From NCBI GenBank assembly GCA_018268775.1, contig JAFDVV010000066.1:1-52822 (forward strand): a DNA stretch of 52,822 bases, written 5' to 3'. A program made the translations under genes and the position numbers. Below, piece after piece: positions 1 to 9,333 of the stretch. The notes beneath the pieces are model-generated. The model was not told where the DNA came from, ran no database searches, and worked only from the letters and a program-made list of their open reading frames with translations. Origin of the DNA: Acidobacteriota bacterium. Its GTDB lineage: Bacteria; Acidobacteriota; Terriglobia; Terriglobales; Acidobacteriaceae. Numbering within the stretch: the first letter of the stretch is position 1; each line of letters opens with the position of its first letter.

Positions 1-273
1 GCAGATGAAGGTGCGGTCTTCGACGCGCGCGACGTCGTTTGGCGTGGAGCGCGCGTAGTAGCAGCCGGGCCACAGCTTCTGGTTCAGCCGGGTGAAGGTG
101 CCTGCATCGATCAGGCCCTGGCAGAGCGCATCGTATTCGGCCTTCGTACCGTCGACCCAGTGGATCGAGTCCGGTTGGGTAAGGTCGGCCATCTTTTCGA
201 CCCAGCGGATCAGGTGTTTGTTGGTCGTTGGAGGAGCGGCGATCACGGTGCTTTCCGGCTTTTCTGTCTTCAT
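1..273 (-). CDS. pckG: Phosphoenolpyruvate carboxykinase (GTP), N-terminal part, cut by window edge
   Basis: The reverse strand from 273 to 1 is an open frame of 91 codons starting with ATG. It reads as the N-terminus of GTP-dependent PEP carboxykinase: the segment WVEKMADLTQPDSIHWVDG is followed by a tract containing LWPGCYYARS and VARVEDRTFIC, all hallmarks of the GTP-type family. The enzyme interconverts oxaloacetate plus GTP with PEP plus CO2 in gluconeogenesis in the cytoplasm. Only the first part of a protein that is usually about 600 residues is present; the catalytic P-loop lies outside the window. It is divergent from the methyltransferase gene at 407, so 274-406 holds both promoters. 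Confidence 0.9.
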   Translation of the reverse strand, partial: MKTEKPESTVIAAPPTTNKHLIRWVEKMADLTQPDSIHWVDGTKAEYDALCQGLIDAGTFTRLNQKLWPGCYYARSTPNDVARVEDRTFIC

Positions 274-406
274 AGGCGGCTCAACCCTCGGGATAAGTGT
301 TCGCCTTCCTGGAAGGGGCTGTCAATTGACTGATGGGGTCAGTTTCGATAAACGGACGGGCAGACGCGGTCTCGGCGTGGTCGATCTCTGGGGCTACAAT
401 CGGCGC

Positions 407-1225
407 ATGGCGCGGACGCTTATCCGAAGGTTCCTGCAGGTGCTGGTGAATCGCGGCCCATGGGGCTTCTGCAAACTTGCTGCGCAGAAGGTCGGCCAGC
501 GATTGGGGCTGGTCAAGGCCCCCAAGGCGCTTGAGGCTGCGGCGGCAAAGGGCGGAGTCGGCGTTGCCGTCCACCCCTTCGACGAGGACTATGGGACGGA
601 CACCAGCGGCCTGCTGTGGGGAGCGGACCTGTCCTCGGGCAAGCGGAACGACCTGTGGAACACGGCCTACTATGGCGTCACTCCGTCACTGCTGACACAG
701 ATGATCGGAGCGCTGGAGCTTGAGTGGGAGCGGTACACTTTCATCGACCTGGGGTCGGGCAAGGGAAGAGCGCTGCTGCTGGCCTCGCGGTTCCCGTTTA
801 AAAAGATCATCGGCGTGGAGTTTGTTCCCGAACTGAGCAGGGCGGCAGAAGCGAACCTCGCGAAATTCGACGCGCCGTGGAAGAGATGCTTGCAGATTGA
901 AGCAGTAAACCAGGACGCGACTGAGTTTGTGTATCCCGATGGGCCGCTTGTCGTGTATGTCTACAACCCGTTTCTCGCCCCGGTGTTGAAGAAGTGCCTG
1001 AAGCAGTTAGCGCGGTCGGTGGAGAAAGAGCCGCGCGAGGTGTACCTGATCTACGGTAATCCTGTATTTGAGCGACTGGTGAGCAAACACGCGCCGAGGT
1101 TTGTGCGGCAGTGGGAACGGGTGTTCTCGTTTACCGAGGCTGAGGCGGAGGCGGACAGGTTTGGGGCGCGGAGTGAGCGGGTGATCTTGTGGAAGTATGC
1201 GGGTGGAAATGAATCCCACGGTTGA
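407..1225 (+). CDS. Class I SAM-dependent methyltransferase-like protein
   Basis: This is a 272-residue protein with a Rossmann-type SAM-binding motif, FIDLGSGKGRALLLASRF, near residues 122-139, followed by an acidic strand end at GVEF. That pattern is typical of class I methyltransferases. The substrate is not recognisable. The open frame extends upstream to 92, but that part overlaps the opposite-strand pckG start, so I chose the ATG at 407. The N-terminal 60 residues are basic and amphipathic. The gene stands alone, facing away from pckG. Methyltransferase fold is fairly sure; target unknown. Confidence 0.75.
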   Translation: MARTLIRRFLQVLVNRGPWGFCKLAAQKVGQRLGLVKAPKALEAAAAKGGVGVAVHPFDEDYGTDTSGLLWGADLSSGKRNDLWNTAYYGVTPSLLTQMIGALELEWERYTFIDLGSGKGRALLLASRFPFKKIIGVEFVPELSRAAEANLAKFDAPWKRCLQIEAVNQDATEFVYPDGPLVVYVYNPFLAPVLKKCLKQLARSVEKEPREVYLIYGNPVFERLVSKHAPRFVRQWERVFSFTEAEAEADRFGARSERVILWKYAGGNESHG

Positions 1226-1276
1226 GATAATGAAATAGGCTGGACGAGAAGCAGGTGGTGTGGATGGGTGATTTCT

Positions 1277-1513
1277 ATGAGTGATGGGGCAGAGAAAAAC
1301 TCGCCCGCTTCCACGGACGAAGCGATAGACGATGCGCGTGGCGCTATCGGTTCGGCAGAAGTTCCGGTTGTAGCAGAGGAGCCGAAGGCTGCCAGCGACA
1401 GGCGGATATTCGGACAGAACTTTCTTGGGATTACCTATATGACGCCGGACTTTGACGATGATCTTCCGCTCGATATGTTCGACGCGTATCGCGATGATGA
1501 AGAAGGAATCTAA
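1277..1513 (+). CDS. Small acidic protein with DUF2281-like C-terminus, unknown function
   Basis: This 78-residue frame has an acidic, low-complexity N-terminal half and a conserved-looking C-terminal block, RRIFGQNFLGITYMTPDFDD, followed by DLPLDMFDAY. The block resembles the C-terminal segment of antitoxin-like DUF2281 proteins, where MsdDFDaPL is typical, but no toxin gene such as PIN or RelE follows. A GTG at 1268 is an alternative start. The function is not known; the similarity is judged by eye. Confidence 0.45.
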   Translation: MSDGAEKNSPASTDEAIDDARGAIGSAEVPVVAEEPKAASDRRIFGQNFLGITYMTPDFDDDLPLDMFDAYRDDEEGI

Positions 1514-1537
1514 AAAGGTTGTCCTTCGGACGATGAA

Positions 1538-1563
1538 CCCATATCTCAGAATCGAGATGTGGG
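1538..1563. repeat. Stem-loop with 10-bp stem between two small genes
   Basis: CCCATATCTC (1538-1547) pairs with GAGATGTGGG (1554-1563) across a 6-base loop, with one G-T pair. No T-run follows, so it is not a classical intrinsic terminator. It sits in the 113-base gap between two small genes and may be a dispersed repeat unit or a transcript-end hairpin. Confidence 0.5.
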
Positions 1564-1626
1564 GCACCTGTGCACCTCGACTGTTTTGCGTTAGCACTGA
1601 CCTTTCTTTCGTAAACTGTGTGTGCC

Positions 1627-1971
1627 ATGACACAAGAAGACAGTGAACTTCTGGAGATACCCTGCACTTGTCAGGGTATGAACTCGAATTGTTCGAGATG
1701 CTGTGGCTCCGGTTATGTCAAACGCAGTTCAGGGGTAGGTAGCGTCTACCAGTCCGATTTTGGGCCGATCATGTATGCCGATAGCCGCACACCACTTGAA
1801 TCGGAGGAGATGAGGATTCGTAGAGAAATGACCGAGCAGCAAGCAAGGGATGGGTGGGCTAGAGAAAGAACGAAAACTGAAGTGAAAGTGTTGTGGTGGA
1901 ACATCAAAGTTTGGATTGGCATGGTGTTGTCTGTGCTGCTCTTGGGGAGCCTAACGCACTCATGCCGGTGA
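1627..1971 (+). CDS. Small cysteine-motif membrane protein, unknown
   Basis: A 114-residue frame begins MTQEDSELLEIPCTCQ. Near the N-terminus it has a compact cysteine cluster, CTCQGMNSNCSRCCGSGYV, spaced like half of a DnaJ-type or zinc-ribbon Cys site (C-x-C-x-G ... C-x2-C-x-G-x-G). The C-terminus carries one hydrophobic helix, WIGMVLSVLLLGSLTHS, so it is probably a single-pass membrane protein with a cytoplasmic metal-binding head. GTG at 1618 is a possible earlier start, but the ATG at 1627 is preferred. Role unknown. Confidence 0.55.
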   Translation: MTQEDSELLEIPCTCQGMNSNCSRCCGSGYVKRSSGVGSVYQSDFGPIMYADSRTPLESEEMRIRREMTEQQARDGWARERTKTEVKVLWWNIKVWIGMVLSVLLLGSLTHSCR

Positions 1972-2006
1972 CTGGCTTTACTTCAGTGGGCACCCGTCGT
2001 TGCTAT

Positions 2007-3257
2007 TTACAGCTCCATCGCGAACTGCATGGAAGCAGGCTCGAAGAGCGAAGGCTTCGGTTCGGCGCAGAGGTCGAGGATGAGGCGTTCGAGGACCAGC
2101 ACTTTGCTGACGGGGGAGCTGCGGAGTTCGATGTCGGCGCGGGCTACGAGGCGGATGGCGCGAGTGAGGTCGCGGCGGGATTTGTAACGGCGGGCCTGGC
2201 GGATGAGGTCGTCGGCGGCGAAGGGCGGCATGCGGAAGCCCTGCCAGAGCGCCTGCCAGATGGCCCGCGAGTCGCGCACGTTCTTTTCGAGGATGATCAT
2301 CATCTGGCGGAAGGTGCGGGCGAGCATGTAGAGGTGGCCGATGGCGGCGTCCTCGCCTCCGTCGGACGCGTTGAGCAGGCCGTGGAGGAGAGCGAGGGCG
2401 CGGGGGCGGTCGCGGAGTGAGATGGCGTCGGTGAGTTCGTACAGGCTGCGCTGCTTGGCTGCGAGGACCATGGTCTCAACGTCGCCGAGGGTGACGCGGT
2501 TTTTGGTTATTGGTGAGGTTGGTTGTGTGGGTAGAGAAGCAGGTTTCTCCACTCCGGCGGCTGCGCCGCCTCCGGTCGAAATGACACCTTCAAATTGAGG
2601 TGGTTGCGGCGCACTGACATAGAGCAGGAGCTTTTCGAACTCGCTGGAGACGAGCATCATGTCGGCCCCGAGGGAGTCGACGAGTTCGCGGGCGGCGTCG
2701 GGGTCGAAGCGGACACCGCGCGCCTCGGCGCTGCCCGTGACCCAGCGTGTGGCGTCGTTCTCGTCGACGCGGGCCAGCTCGACGATGCCGCACCAGTCGC
2801 CGAGGGTCTCGCGGATGCGCTCGAAGCGCTCCTTGTCCTGGTAGTCCATCTTGCGGAGGTCGGTTGGGATGCGAAGATGGTCGGCGACGAAGACGATGAG
2901 CGCCTGCGGATTGGGGGAGCGGAAGTAGGCGTCGATGGCCGCGAACTCCTCCTTCTTCGCGCCGCGACCGTAGAGGTTCTTCAGGTTGCGGATGAAGAGG
3001 ACCTGGAAGGGCGCCATGAGCGAGGGCGTCTGGGCGCGGTCGAGCGCCTCGAAGATGCTGGTCTCGGCCAGGTCGAGGTCGTGAAGCGCGAAGTCGCGGA
3101 AGTCCGGGGGGACGAGTGTGGACAGGACAGCCTTGCGGCAGCGGTCGTAGAGAAATATCTCGTCGCCGAGCAGGATATAGCCCGGACGGAGGGACGGCGA
3201 GGCGATCTCAGCGATGAACCGGTCGGTGGAGGCAAAGCTGCGCAGGGACGTGGCCAT
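2007..3257 (-). CDS. holA: DNA polymerase III delta subunit (clamp loader), with repeat-derived insert
   Basis: The 416-residue protein has the HolA layout: an N-terminal domain beginning around RPGYILLGDEIFLYD (residues 24-38), a middle domain with LIVFVADHLRIPTDLRKM, and a C-terminal helical collar domain with MLARTFRQMMIILE. The delta subunit opens the beta sliding clamp in the cytoplasmic clamp-loader complex. Its ATG at 3257 shares one base with the lptE stop codon (TGATG), indicating translational coupling. The family is usually about 330-350 residues. Residues of about 221-250 here form a Gly/Ala/Pro-rich linker encoded by a short dispersed repeat also seen in intergenic DNA. The open frame continues upstream through lptE in another frame; that part is not real. 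Confidence 0.92.
   Translation of the reverse strand: MATSLRSFASTDRFIAEIASPSLRPGYILLGDEIFLYDRCRKAVLSTLVPPDFRDFALHDLDLAETSIFEALDRAQTPSLMAPFQVLFIRNLKNLYGRGAKKEEFAAIDAYFRSPNPQALIVFVADHLRIPTDLRKMDYQDKERFERIRETLGDWCGIVELARVDENDATRWVTGSAEARGVRFDPDAARELVDSLGADMMLVSSEFEKLLLYVSAPQPPQFEGVISTGGGAAAGVEKPASLPTQPTSPITKNRVTLGDVETMVLAAKQRSLYELTDAISLRDRPRALALLHGLLNASDGGEDAAIGHLYMLARTFRQMMIILEKNVRDSRAIWQALWQGFRMPPFAADDLIRQARRYKSRRDLTRAIRLVARADIELRSSPVSKVLVLERLILDLCAEPKPSLFEPASMQFAMEL
2531..2594. repeat. Dispersed palindromic repeat (type A) inside holA
   Basis: The stretch starts GTAGAGAAGCAGGTTTCTCC and ends TCCGGTCGAAATGACA plus a few bases, with the internal palindrome GGCGGC-TGC-GCCGCC. Nearly the same arms occur at 3830-3884 and 7347-7399 in non-coding DNA. 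Here it lies within the holA frame without interrupting it. Confidence 0.75.
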
Positions 3258-3775
3258 CAGAACGACTCCAGCATATCGCTTACGAGGGTCTGGGCGAAGT
3301 CCCGCGACATGCGATTGATGGCGGGGGAACCTTCCTGGATAAAGTTGCTGAGGTCCTGGGTGGACTGGTACTGCTCGCGGAAGGTGATGGCGTTGTTGCG
3401 ATAGAGCACGTGGCCGTCGTTGGCAGTGAGCACGACCTTTGCGGTGACGGCGACAAGGTAGCTCGATGACTGGCCGGTGGTGGCGTCGTAGGTGAGCGGC
3501 GTGATGGTCTGAGTGAGGATGGTGCCGGTAAGGGTGGCGTCGGCGTCGGGCGAGTCGTTGTTGATGATGCGGTACTTCGTGCGGGTGTTCAGCTCGCGGA
3601 CGACGGCCTGGGTGAACGCCATCTCCGTGTGATAGGCCTGCACGCGCGTGGCGAAGATAGGCACGGAGAGGATCCGGACGTTCGCCGGGATGTGCGTGGC
3701 CGAGCCGGCGGTGTGGTATCCGCAGCCGGTGAGGGCAGTGGCGAGAGCGAACAGAAGTGCGGCGCGGAGTTTCAT
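3257..3775 (-). CDS. lptE: LPS-assembly lipoprotein LptE-like
   Basis: This is a 172-residue protein with a signal peptide ending in the lipobox LTGC (about residues 15-18), so it is a predicted outer-membrane lipoprotein. The following GCGYHTAG and a segment with IPANVRILSVPIF are typical of the LptE family, which forms the plug of the LptD translocon that places LPS in the outer leaflet. The C-terminal half has VYRNNAIT-like beta strands (here HVLYRNNAITFREQY). The downstream neighbour holA overlaps its stop by one base, and an lptE-holA pairing is widespread. Confidence 0.85.
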   Translation of the reverse strand: MKLRAALLFALATALTGCGYHTAGSATHIPANVRILSVPIFATRVQAYHTEMAFTQAVVRELNTRTKYRIINNDSPDADATLTGTILTQTITPLTYDATTGQSSSYLVAVTAKVVLTANDGHVLYRNNAITFREQYQSTQDLSNFIQEGSPAINRMSRDFAQTLVSDMLESF

Positions 3776-3829
3776 GCGGTGGTTCTATTGTCGCATTCGG
3801 CGCGATTGTGGACGGCTGAGGAGAATTCA

Positions 3830-3884
3830 GTAGAAAACAGGTTTCTCCACTTCGCCGCTCCGGTCGAAATGACACATTCAACGT
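3830..3884. repeat. Dispersed palindromic repeat (type A), intergenic
   Basis: The sequence GTAGAAAACAGGTTTCTCCA, a short TTCGCCGCT centre, then CCGGTCGAAATGACACATTC. It matches the arms of the copy inside holA (2531-2594) but has a shorter centre. It lies between the lptE start and the ftsH terminator. Confidence 0.75.
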
Positions 3885-3889
3885 AGGTA

Positions 3890-3920
3890 GAAAAAGAAGA
3901 GGCAGCCACGAGGGCTGCCT
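3890..3920 (-). terminator. Intrinsic terminator of ftsH
   Basis: On the minus strand, AGGCAGCC and GGCTGCCT form a perfect 8-bp stem (3913-3920 with 3900-3907) around a 5-base loop. It is followed by a pyrimidine tract, TCTTCTTTTT. It lies about 25 bases past the ftsH stop codon and fits a Rho-independent terminator. Confidence 0.8.
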
Positions 3921-3944
3921 GCTTCTTCGATGCTGGGTTGAATG

Positions 3945-5864
<1,920 letters not shown>

Positions 5865-6237
5865 ATCGCGTTCCTCATTTTTCCGGTCTATCGGGCCAAT
5901 AGAGACTGGCCGCAAGACCCGGACTTCTCTCGGCGAAGCCCGTAGCTAAAGCCTACATCGTTAGACGGTGGGGATAAAGGAATGGTTCCGCGGGGGAGTT
6001 GACAGAATAATGCCGCCGCGAGAGCGTTCCTGCCCCCGTCAGTGTTTAGATTCTACTCTTTGCCCGGCGGATTCAGTAGCCGGAACGGCACATGTTGCTG
6101 CAACTAAGGGGTGAGGATTCTTGGGTGGGGCTGCGAGCGGTGGCGGCGCGAAGGAAATGCGGGGATTCCCCGGCTTGCTCCGCTCGCTCGGAATGGCACA
6201 TTTGGAAGGTTGTGGCTTGGTGGTGAATCGCGTGCTC
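5865..6237. other. Gene-free 373-base stretch between ftsH and tilS
   Basis: This stretch carries the ftsH promoter/leader (minus strand, unresolved) and the sequence downstream of the tilS stop. One type B dispersed repeat occupies 6150-6200. A TTGACA is visible on the plus strand near 6000, but no plus-strand gene follows, so I do not call it a promoter. I see nothing else. Confidence 0.6.
6150..6200. repeat. Dispersed short repeat (type B)
   Basis: The element contains AAATGCGGGGATTCC, GCTCCGCTCGCTCGG and AATGGCACA, nearly identical to 12226-12276. The GCTCCGCTCGC part and the AATGRC end recall the type A and C repeats of this window. It lies just downstream of the tilS stop. Confidence 0.7.
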
Positions 6238-7308
6238 TTAGGAGGGTTCGCGGGCTAGCCGAAGTTCGCGGGCAGAGCGGTCGGCGCGGAGGCCGCCTGC
6301 TAGGTGGACAGCGGCCCCGGTGCGGGCGGCGACGGTCGGCAGGGTTGCAAAACCGGCCAGGGCCAGCAAGCGGGTGGTGTCGTCGAAGCTCAGGCGAGAG
6401 CCAAGCTGGCGGACGGCGGCGCGGAGTACCCGGCGGCGGAGCGCGGGGTCGAGTGCGCGGAGGCGTTCAAGCTCAATGGAGATGGAGTTGACTCCGGGCG
6501 AGGTCGAGACGGCGCGGCCTCCGCCGCGAACGGGTTTGCCGGGAAGGAGAAGTTGAGGGAGGATGCGGCTGAGCTCGGACTGCCAGCGGGCCTCCTCTTC
6601 GCGGGCGAGTTCGGCGAGGTTGGCGAGGGTCTGGTCGATAGAGGGGTTGAAGGTGCGGAGCTGGGGGAGGAGCTCGTGGCGGATGCGGTTTCGAGTGTAG
6701 GTGGTGTCGGCGTTGGTGGAGTCGGTCTGCCAGGACTGGTTGCGGGAGAGGAGGTAGGACTCGATCTCGGAGCGGCGACTCGCGAGCAGGGGACGGAGGA
6801 TTTTCCCCGAACGCTGGCCAGGCGCGCTGACGGTCACGATGGGGTGGATGGCGGAGAGTCCTTCGGTCCAGGCCCCGCGGAGGAGCTTCATGAGGACGGT
6901 CTCGGCCTGATCGTCGAGGGTGTGCGCGGTAAGGACGGAGTCGGCGTGGCCAGAGGCGATGAGGGTGCGGAAGAAGGCGTAGCGGGTCTCGCGTGCGGCC
7001 TCTTCGATGGTCTCGCGGTTCTCGGAGGCGCGGGCGGGGACGTCGGCGTGGTGGATGTGCAAAGGGACGTCGAGCTGAATGCAGAGGTCCTGCACGAAAG
7101 CGAGGTCGGCGTCGGACTCCGCGGCGCTGCGGATGCCGTGATGGACGTGTACTACGGAGAGGCCGACGCCGAGGGCGTCGCGCTTCGCGGCGTTGGCCTC
7201 GTGGAGCGCGAGCAGGAGAGCCACGGAGTCTGCTCCGCCAGAGACGGCCACGCAGACGCGGTCGCCGGGGTTGATGTGTTCGCGGTTGAAGGGAAGTGCG
7301 GTTGGCAT
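6238..7308 (-). CDS. tilS: tRNA(Ile)-lysidine synthase
   Basis: This 356-residue protein has the N-type ATP-pyrophosphatase loop SGGADS at residues 23-28, then VVHVHHGIRS and LLRGAWTEGLSAIHPI. These are TilS signatures. The enzyme attaches lysine to C34 of tRNA-Ile(CAU) in the cytoplasm, so that AUA is read as Ile. The N-terminal catalytic domain and the connector are present, and the C-terminal part is short compared with E. coli TilS (432 residues). It runs in the same direction as ftsH, but the 373-base gap suggests a separate transcription unit. Confidence 0.9.
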   Translation of the reverse strand: MPTALPFNREHINPGDRVCVAVSGGADSVALLLALHEANAAKRDALGVGLSVVHVHHGIRSAAESDADLAFVQDLCIQLDVPLHIHHADVPARASENRETIEEAARETRYAFFRTLIASGHADSVLTAHTLDDQAETVLMKLLRGAWTEGLSAIHPIVTVSAPGQRSGKILRPLLASRRSEIESYLLSRNQSWQTDSTNADTTYTRNRIRHELLPQLRTFNPSIDQTLANLAELAREEEARWQSELSRILPQLLLPGKPVRGGGRAVSTSPGVNSISIELERLRALDPALRRRVLRAAVRQLGSRLSFDDTTRLLALAGFATLPTVAARTGAAVHLAGGLRADRSARELRLAREPS

Positions 7309-7346
7309 CGAGTTCCTATATTAATGGGCAGCGCAGAGAAGATTGG

Positions 7347-7399
7347 GTAGAAAAAGCAGGTCTCTCCGCTCCGCGCTGCGCGCTCCGGTCGAGATGACA
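7347..7399. repeat. Dispersed palindromic repeat (type A), intergenic
   Basis: It has the same arms as the copy inside holA: GTAGAAAAAGCAGGTCTCTC, a CCGCGCTGCGCG centre, then CTCCGGTCGAGATGACA. It lies in the divergent gap between tilS and ispD. Confidence 0.75.
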
Positions 7400-7463
7400 T
7401 TTAACTGATGGGAACCTGGGATTTACCGGTGGCTCTGACTGAGGAATTGGCGCCTATATCCTG

Positions 7464-7469
7464 TATACT
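7464..7469 (+). promoter_or_regulatory. Candidate -10 box of ispD
   Basis: TATACT lies 9 bases before the ispD ATG. A good -35 was not found at the expected spacing. If used, transcription would begin almost at the start codon, giving a nearly leaderless message. Confidence 0.3.
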
Positions 7470-7478
7470 TCGCAGGTT

Positions 7479-8192
7479 ATGCGAGTTTTCGTCATTATTC
7501 CCGCGGCCGGTATCGGCACGCGTATGGCGGCTGCCAATCATGCCGCTGCGCCGAAGCAGTTTTTGAGCATTGGCGGCATTCCGGTTCTGGTGCGTTCGGT
7601 GCTGGCTTTTCTGGAAGTGCCGCACGTCGACGCGGTGTGTCTGGCGGTTCGCGCAGCGGAGCGCGACCGCGTCGAGGCGCAGATACGCGAGTTCAAGCTG
7701 GGGCCGCGCGTTCACCTGGTTGAGGGTGGAGACAACCGGCAGGAGTCCGTGGCCAATGCCTTGCTGGCGCTGGAGTGCGATCGCAACGATGTGGTGCTGG
7801 TGCATGACGCGGTGCGTCCGCTGATTGATGCAGCAACAATCGAGCGGACGATTGAAGCGGTGGTGCGCCACGGCGCGGCAATTGTGGGGCTGCCGGCGGT
7901 GGACACGATCAAGCAGGTGGAGCGCACGGCCGATGGCGCGATCATTACAGCTACGGTTCCGCGAGAGCGTGTTGTGCTTGCGCAGACTCCTCAGGGAGCG
8001 CGGTTCGGGCTGCTGCGGCAGGCATTTGTTGAGGCAGAGACGGACGGGTTTGCGGGGACAGACGAAGCGAGTCTGCTGGAGCGTGCCGGGATCGAGGTTG
8101 CCGTGGTGCCGGGGTCGGCGCGGAACTTCAAGATTACGCAGCCGGGGGATATCGAGCTGGCCGAGTTCTACCTGGGACAGGCAAAGGCTTAA
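7479..8192 (+). CDS. ispD: 2-C-methyl-D-erythritol 4-phosphate cytidylyltransferase
   Basis: This 237-residue enzyme is third in the MEP isoprenoid pathway and joins CTP to methylerythritol 4-phosphate. The nucleotide-binding signature PAAGIGTRM is at residues 8-16. HDAVRPL near residue 110 and the C-terminal block with FKITQPGDIELAEFYL are also family hallmarks. Length is normal for IspD. The pathway partner ispF lies at 8686, separated only by an unrelated GxxExxY gene. The three genes are closely packed and same-strand, so they are probably co-transcribed. Confidence 0.95.
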   Translation: MRVFVIIPAAGIGTRMAAANHAAAPKQFLSIGGIPVLVRSVLAFLEVPHVDAVCLAVRAAERDRVEAQIREFKLGPRVHLVEGGDNRQESVANALLALECDRNDVVLVHDAVRPLIDAATIERTIEAVVRHGAAIVGLPAVDTIKQVERTADGAIITATVPRERVVLAQTPQGARFGLLRQAFVEAETDGFAGTDEASLLERAGIEVAVVPGSARNFKITQPGDIELAEFYLGQAKA

Positions 8193-8230
8193 CACGGATG
8201 AACACCGATAGCACGGATCAAAGACCGATT
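8193..8230. repeat. Tandem CACGGATSAA-type repeat at start of GxxExxY gene
   Basis: Two near-copies lie head to tail: CACGGATGAACACCGAT (8193-8209) and CACGGATCAAAGACCGATT (8212-8230). A third close copy, CACGGATGAAAACCGATT, lies at 9332-9349 downstream of ispF. The start codon of the GxxExxY gene (8198) is inside the first copy. Confidence 0.6.
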
Positions 8231-8689
8231 AATGTGAAGCAGGGAAAACATGATGCTTTGACGGAGCGGATAATCGGTGTTTTCTATGATGTGTATAACG
8301 AGTTGGGGTATGGGTTTCTTGAATCGGTGTATCGGGAAGCAATGAGATTTGCGTTGGTGCAGGACGGGATGAAGGTCGATGTCGAAGTCCCGGTTCCCGT
8401 GAGTTTTCGTGGAAATGTTGTTGGCGTCTTTCGCGCCGACCTGGTTGTAGATGATGCGGTGCTTCTTGAGCTGAAGACCTGCGACCAACTCGCACGGCAG
8501 CATGAATCTCAGACGATGCACTATCTCCGGGCTACGCCGATTGAAGTGGCCTTGCTGATGAACTTCGGCCCGGCGCCTCGATTCAAGAGGTTCGTGATGG
8601 ACAACGAATTGAAGAAACGGCGGCATCGATCGGTGGAATCGGCGACAATCGGTGTTAAGTCTTTTACGACTCCCGAGATGATTTCATGA
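8198..8689 (+). CDS. GxxExxY family protein (PD-(D/E)XK-like fold)
   Basis: This 163-residue protein carries the family motif G-F-L-E-S-V-Y at residues 39-45. It also has a nuclease-fold-like core, with D81 in FRADLVVDDAV and E91-L-K93 in LLELKTC. The family is widespread, often multicopy, and its biochemical role is unsettled. The gene sits between ispD and ispF: its start codon is 5 bases past the ispD stop, inside a short repeat, and its stop overlaps the ispF start by 4 bases (ATGA). It looks like an insertion into the isp operon that kept the downstream gene translated. An internal GTG is a possible alternative start. Confidence 0.85.
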   Translation: MNTDSTDQRPINVKQGKHDALTERIIGVFYDVYNELGYGFLESVYREAMRFALVQDGMKVDVEVPVPVSFRGNVVGVFRADLVVDDAVLLELKTCDQLARQHESQTMHYLRATPIEVALLMNFGPAPRFKRFVMDNELKKRRHRSVESATIGVKSFTTPEMIS

Positions 8690-9297
8690 TGAGGATTGGT
8701 TACGGGTTCGACTCGCACGCGTTCAAGCCGGGTGTTCCGCTGGTCATTGGCGGTCTTGCGATTGAGCACCCTGAAGGTTTGGCCGGTCATTCGGACGGCG
8801 ATGTTCTGCTGCACGCAATTACGGACGCGCTGCTGGGCGCGGTCTCCGCCGGAGATATCGGTACGTTCTTTCCACCGAGCGATCCGCGGTGGAAGGGGGC
8901 GGCCTCGCACATCTTTTTGCAGACGGCGCTCGAAGAGGTTGCGACAGCCGGATACAAGATTGTGAACATCGACACAGTCCTGGTGATGGCCAAGCCGAAG
9001 ATTGTCCCGATTGCGGGCGAACTGCGCGAGCGCGTGGCCGAGCTGCTGGGAGTGAAGCCGGGCGAGGTCGGCATTAAGGCCAAGACTCCCGAGGGGCTGA
9101 ACCAGGACCATGTGGCAGTGGCCCACGCGACGGTGCTGCTGGAGAGCGTGAAGCTCGCCGATGCTCCGGCACGGATGGCGGCGTCAGCCGATGTGGACGA
9201 TATCGACGAGGTGGTGAAGGGGCTGGTGGGCGGAGCGCACGACGTTTCGGCGCTCGGCCGCAAGCGGCCAGCGTTCGATACGGACGACCTGACGTAA
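8686..9297 (+). CDS. ispF: 2-C-methyl-D-erythritol 2,4-cyclodiphosphate synthase
   Basis: This 203-residue MEP-pathway enzyme converts CDP-ME 2-phosphate to MEcPP with loss of CMP. Zinc ligands are visible in GFDSHAF (Asp and His) and GHSDGDVLLHAI (His). SAGDIGTFFPPSD is the conserved flexible-loop region, and KAKTPEGL corresponds to the usual K-x-T-T-E-x-L. The usual GRGEG loop near the C-terminus is absent, replaced by NQDHVAVAHATVLL. A tail of about 40 extra residues follows (the family is usually about 160). The start overlaps the GxxExxY stop by 4 bases. Confidence 0.93.
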   Translation: MMRIGYGFDSHAFKPGVPLVIGGLAIEHPEGLAGHSDGDVLLHAITDALLGAVSAGDIGTFFPPSDPRWKGAASHIFLQTALEEVATAGYKIVNIDTVLVMAKPKIVPIAGELRERVAELLGVKPGEVGIKAKTPEGLNQDHVAVAHATVLLESVKLADAPARMAASADVDDIDEVVKGLVGGAHDVSALGRKRPAFDTDDLT

Positions 9298-9333
9298 TAC
9301 CGGAAAGCGACCGCAGATTTGCGCGGGCCAGCA

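Noticed and set aside
92..406. Upstream extension of the methyltransferase frame
   Set aside because: It overlaps the opposite-strand pckG start and has no methyltransferase similarity; the ATG at 407 gives a normal protein.
3258..3881. Long upstream extension of the holA frame
   Set aside because: It runs out of phase through lptE and intergenic repeat, is Arg/His-rich and has no family similarity.
6000..6012. TTGACA on the plus strand as a promoter
   Set aside because: No plus-strand gene follows before tilS, which is encoded on the minus strand, and no -10 box fits.
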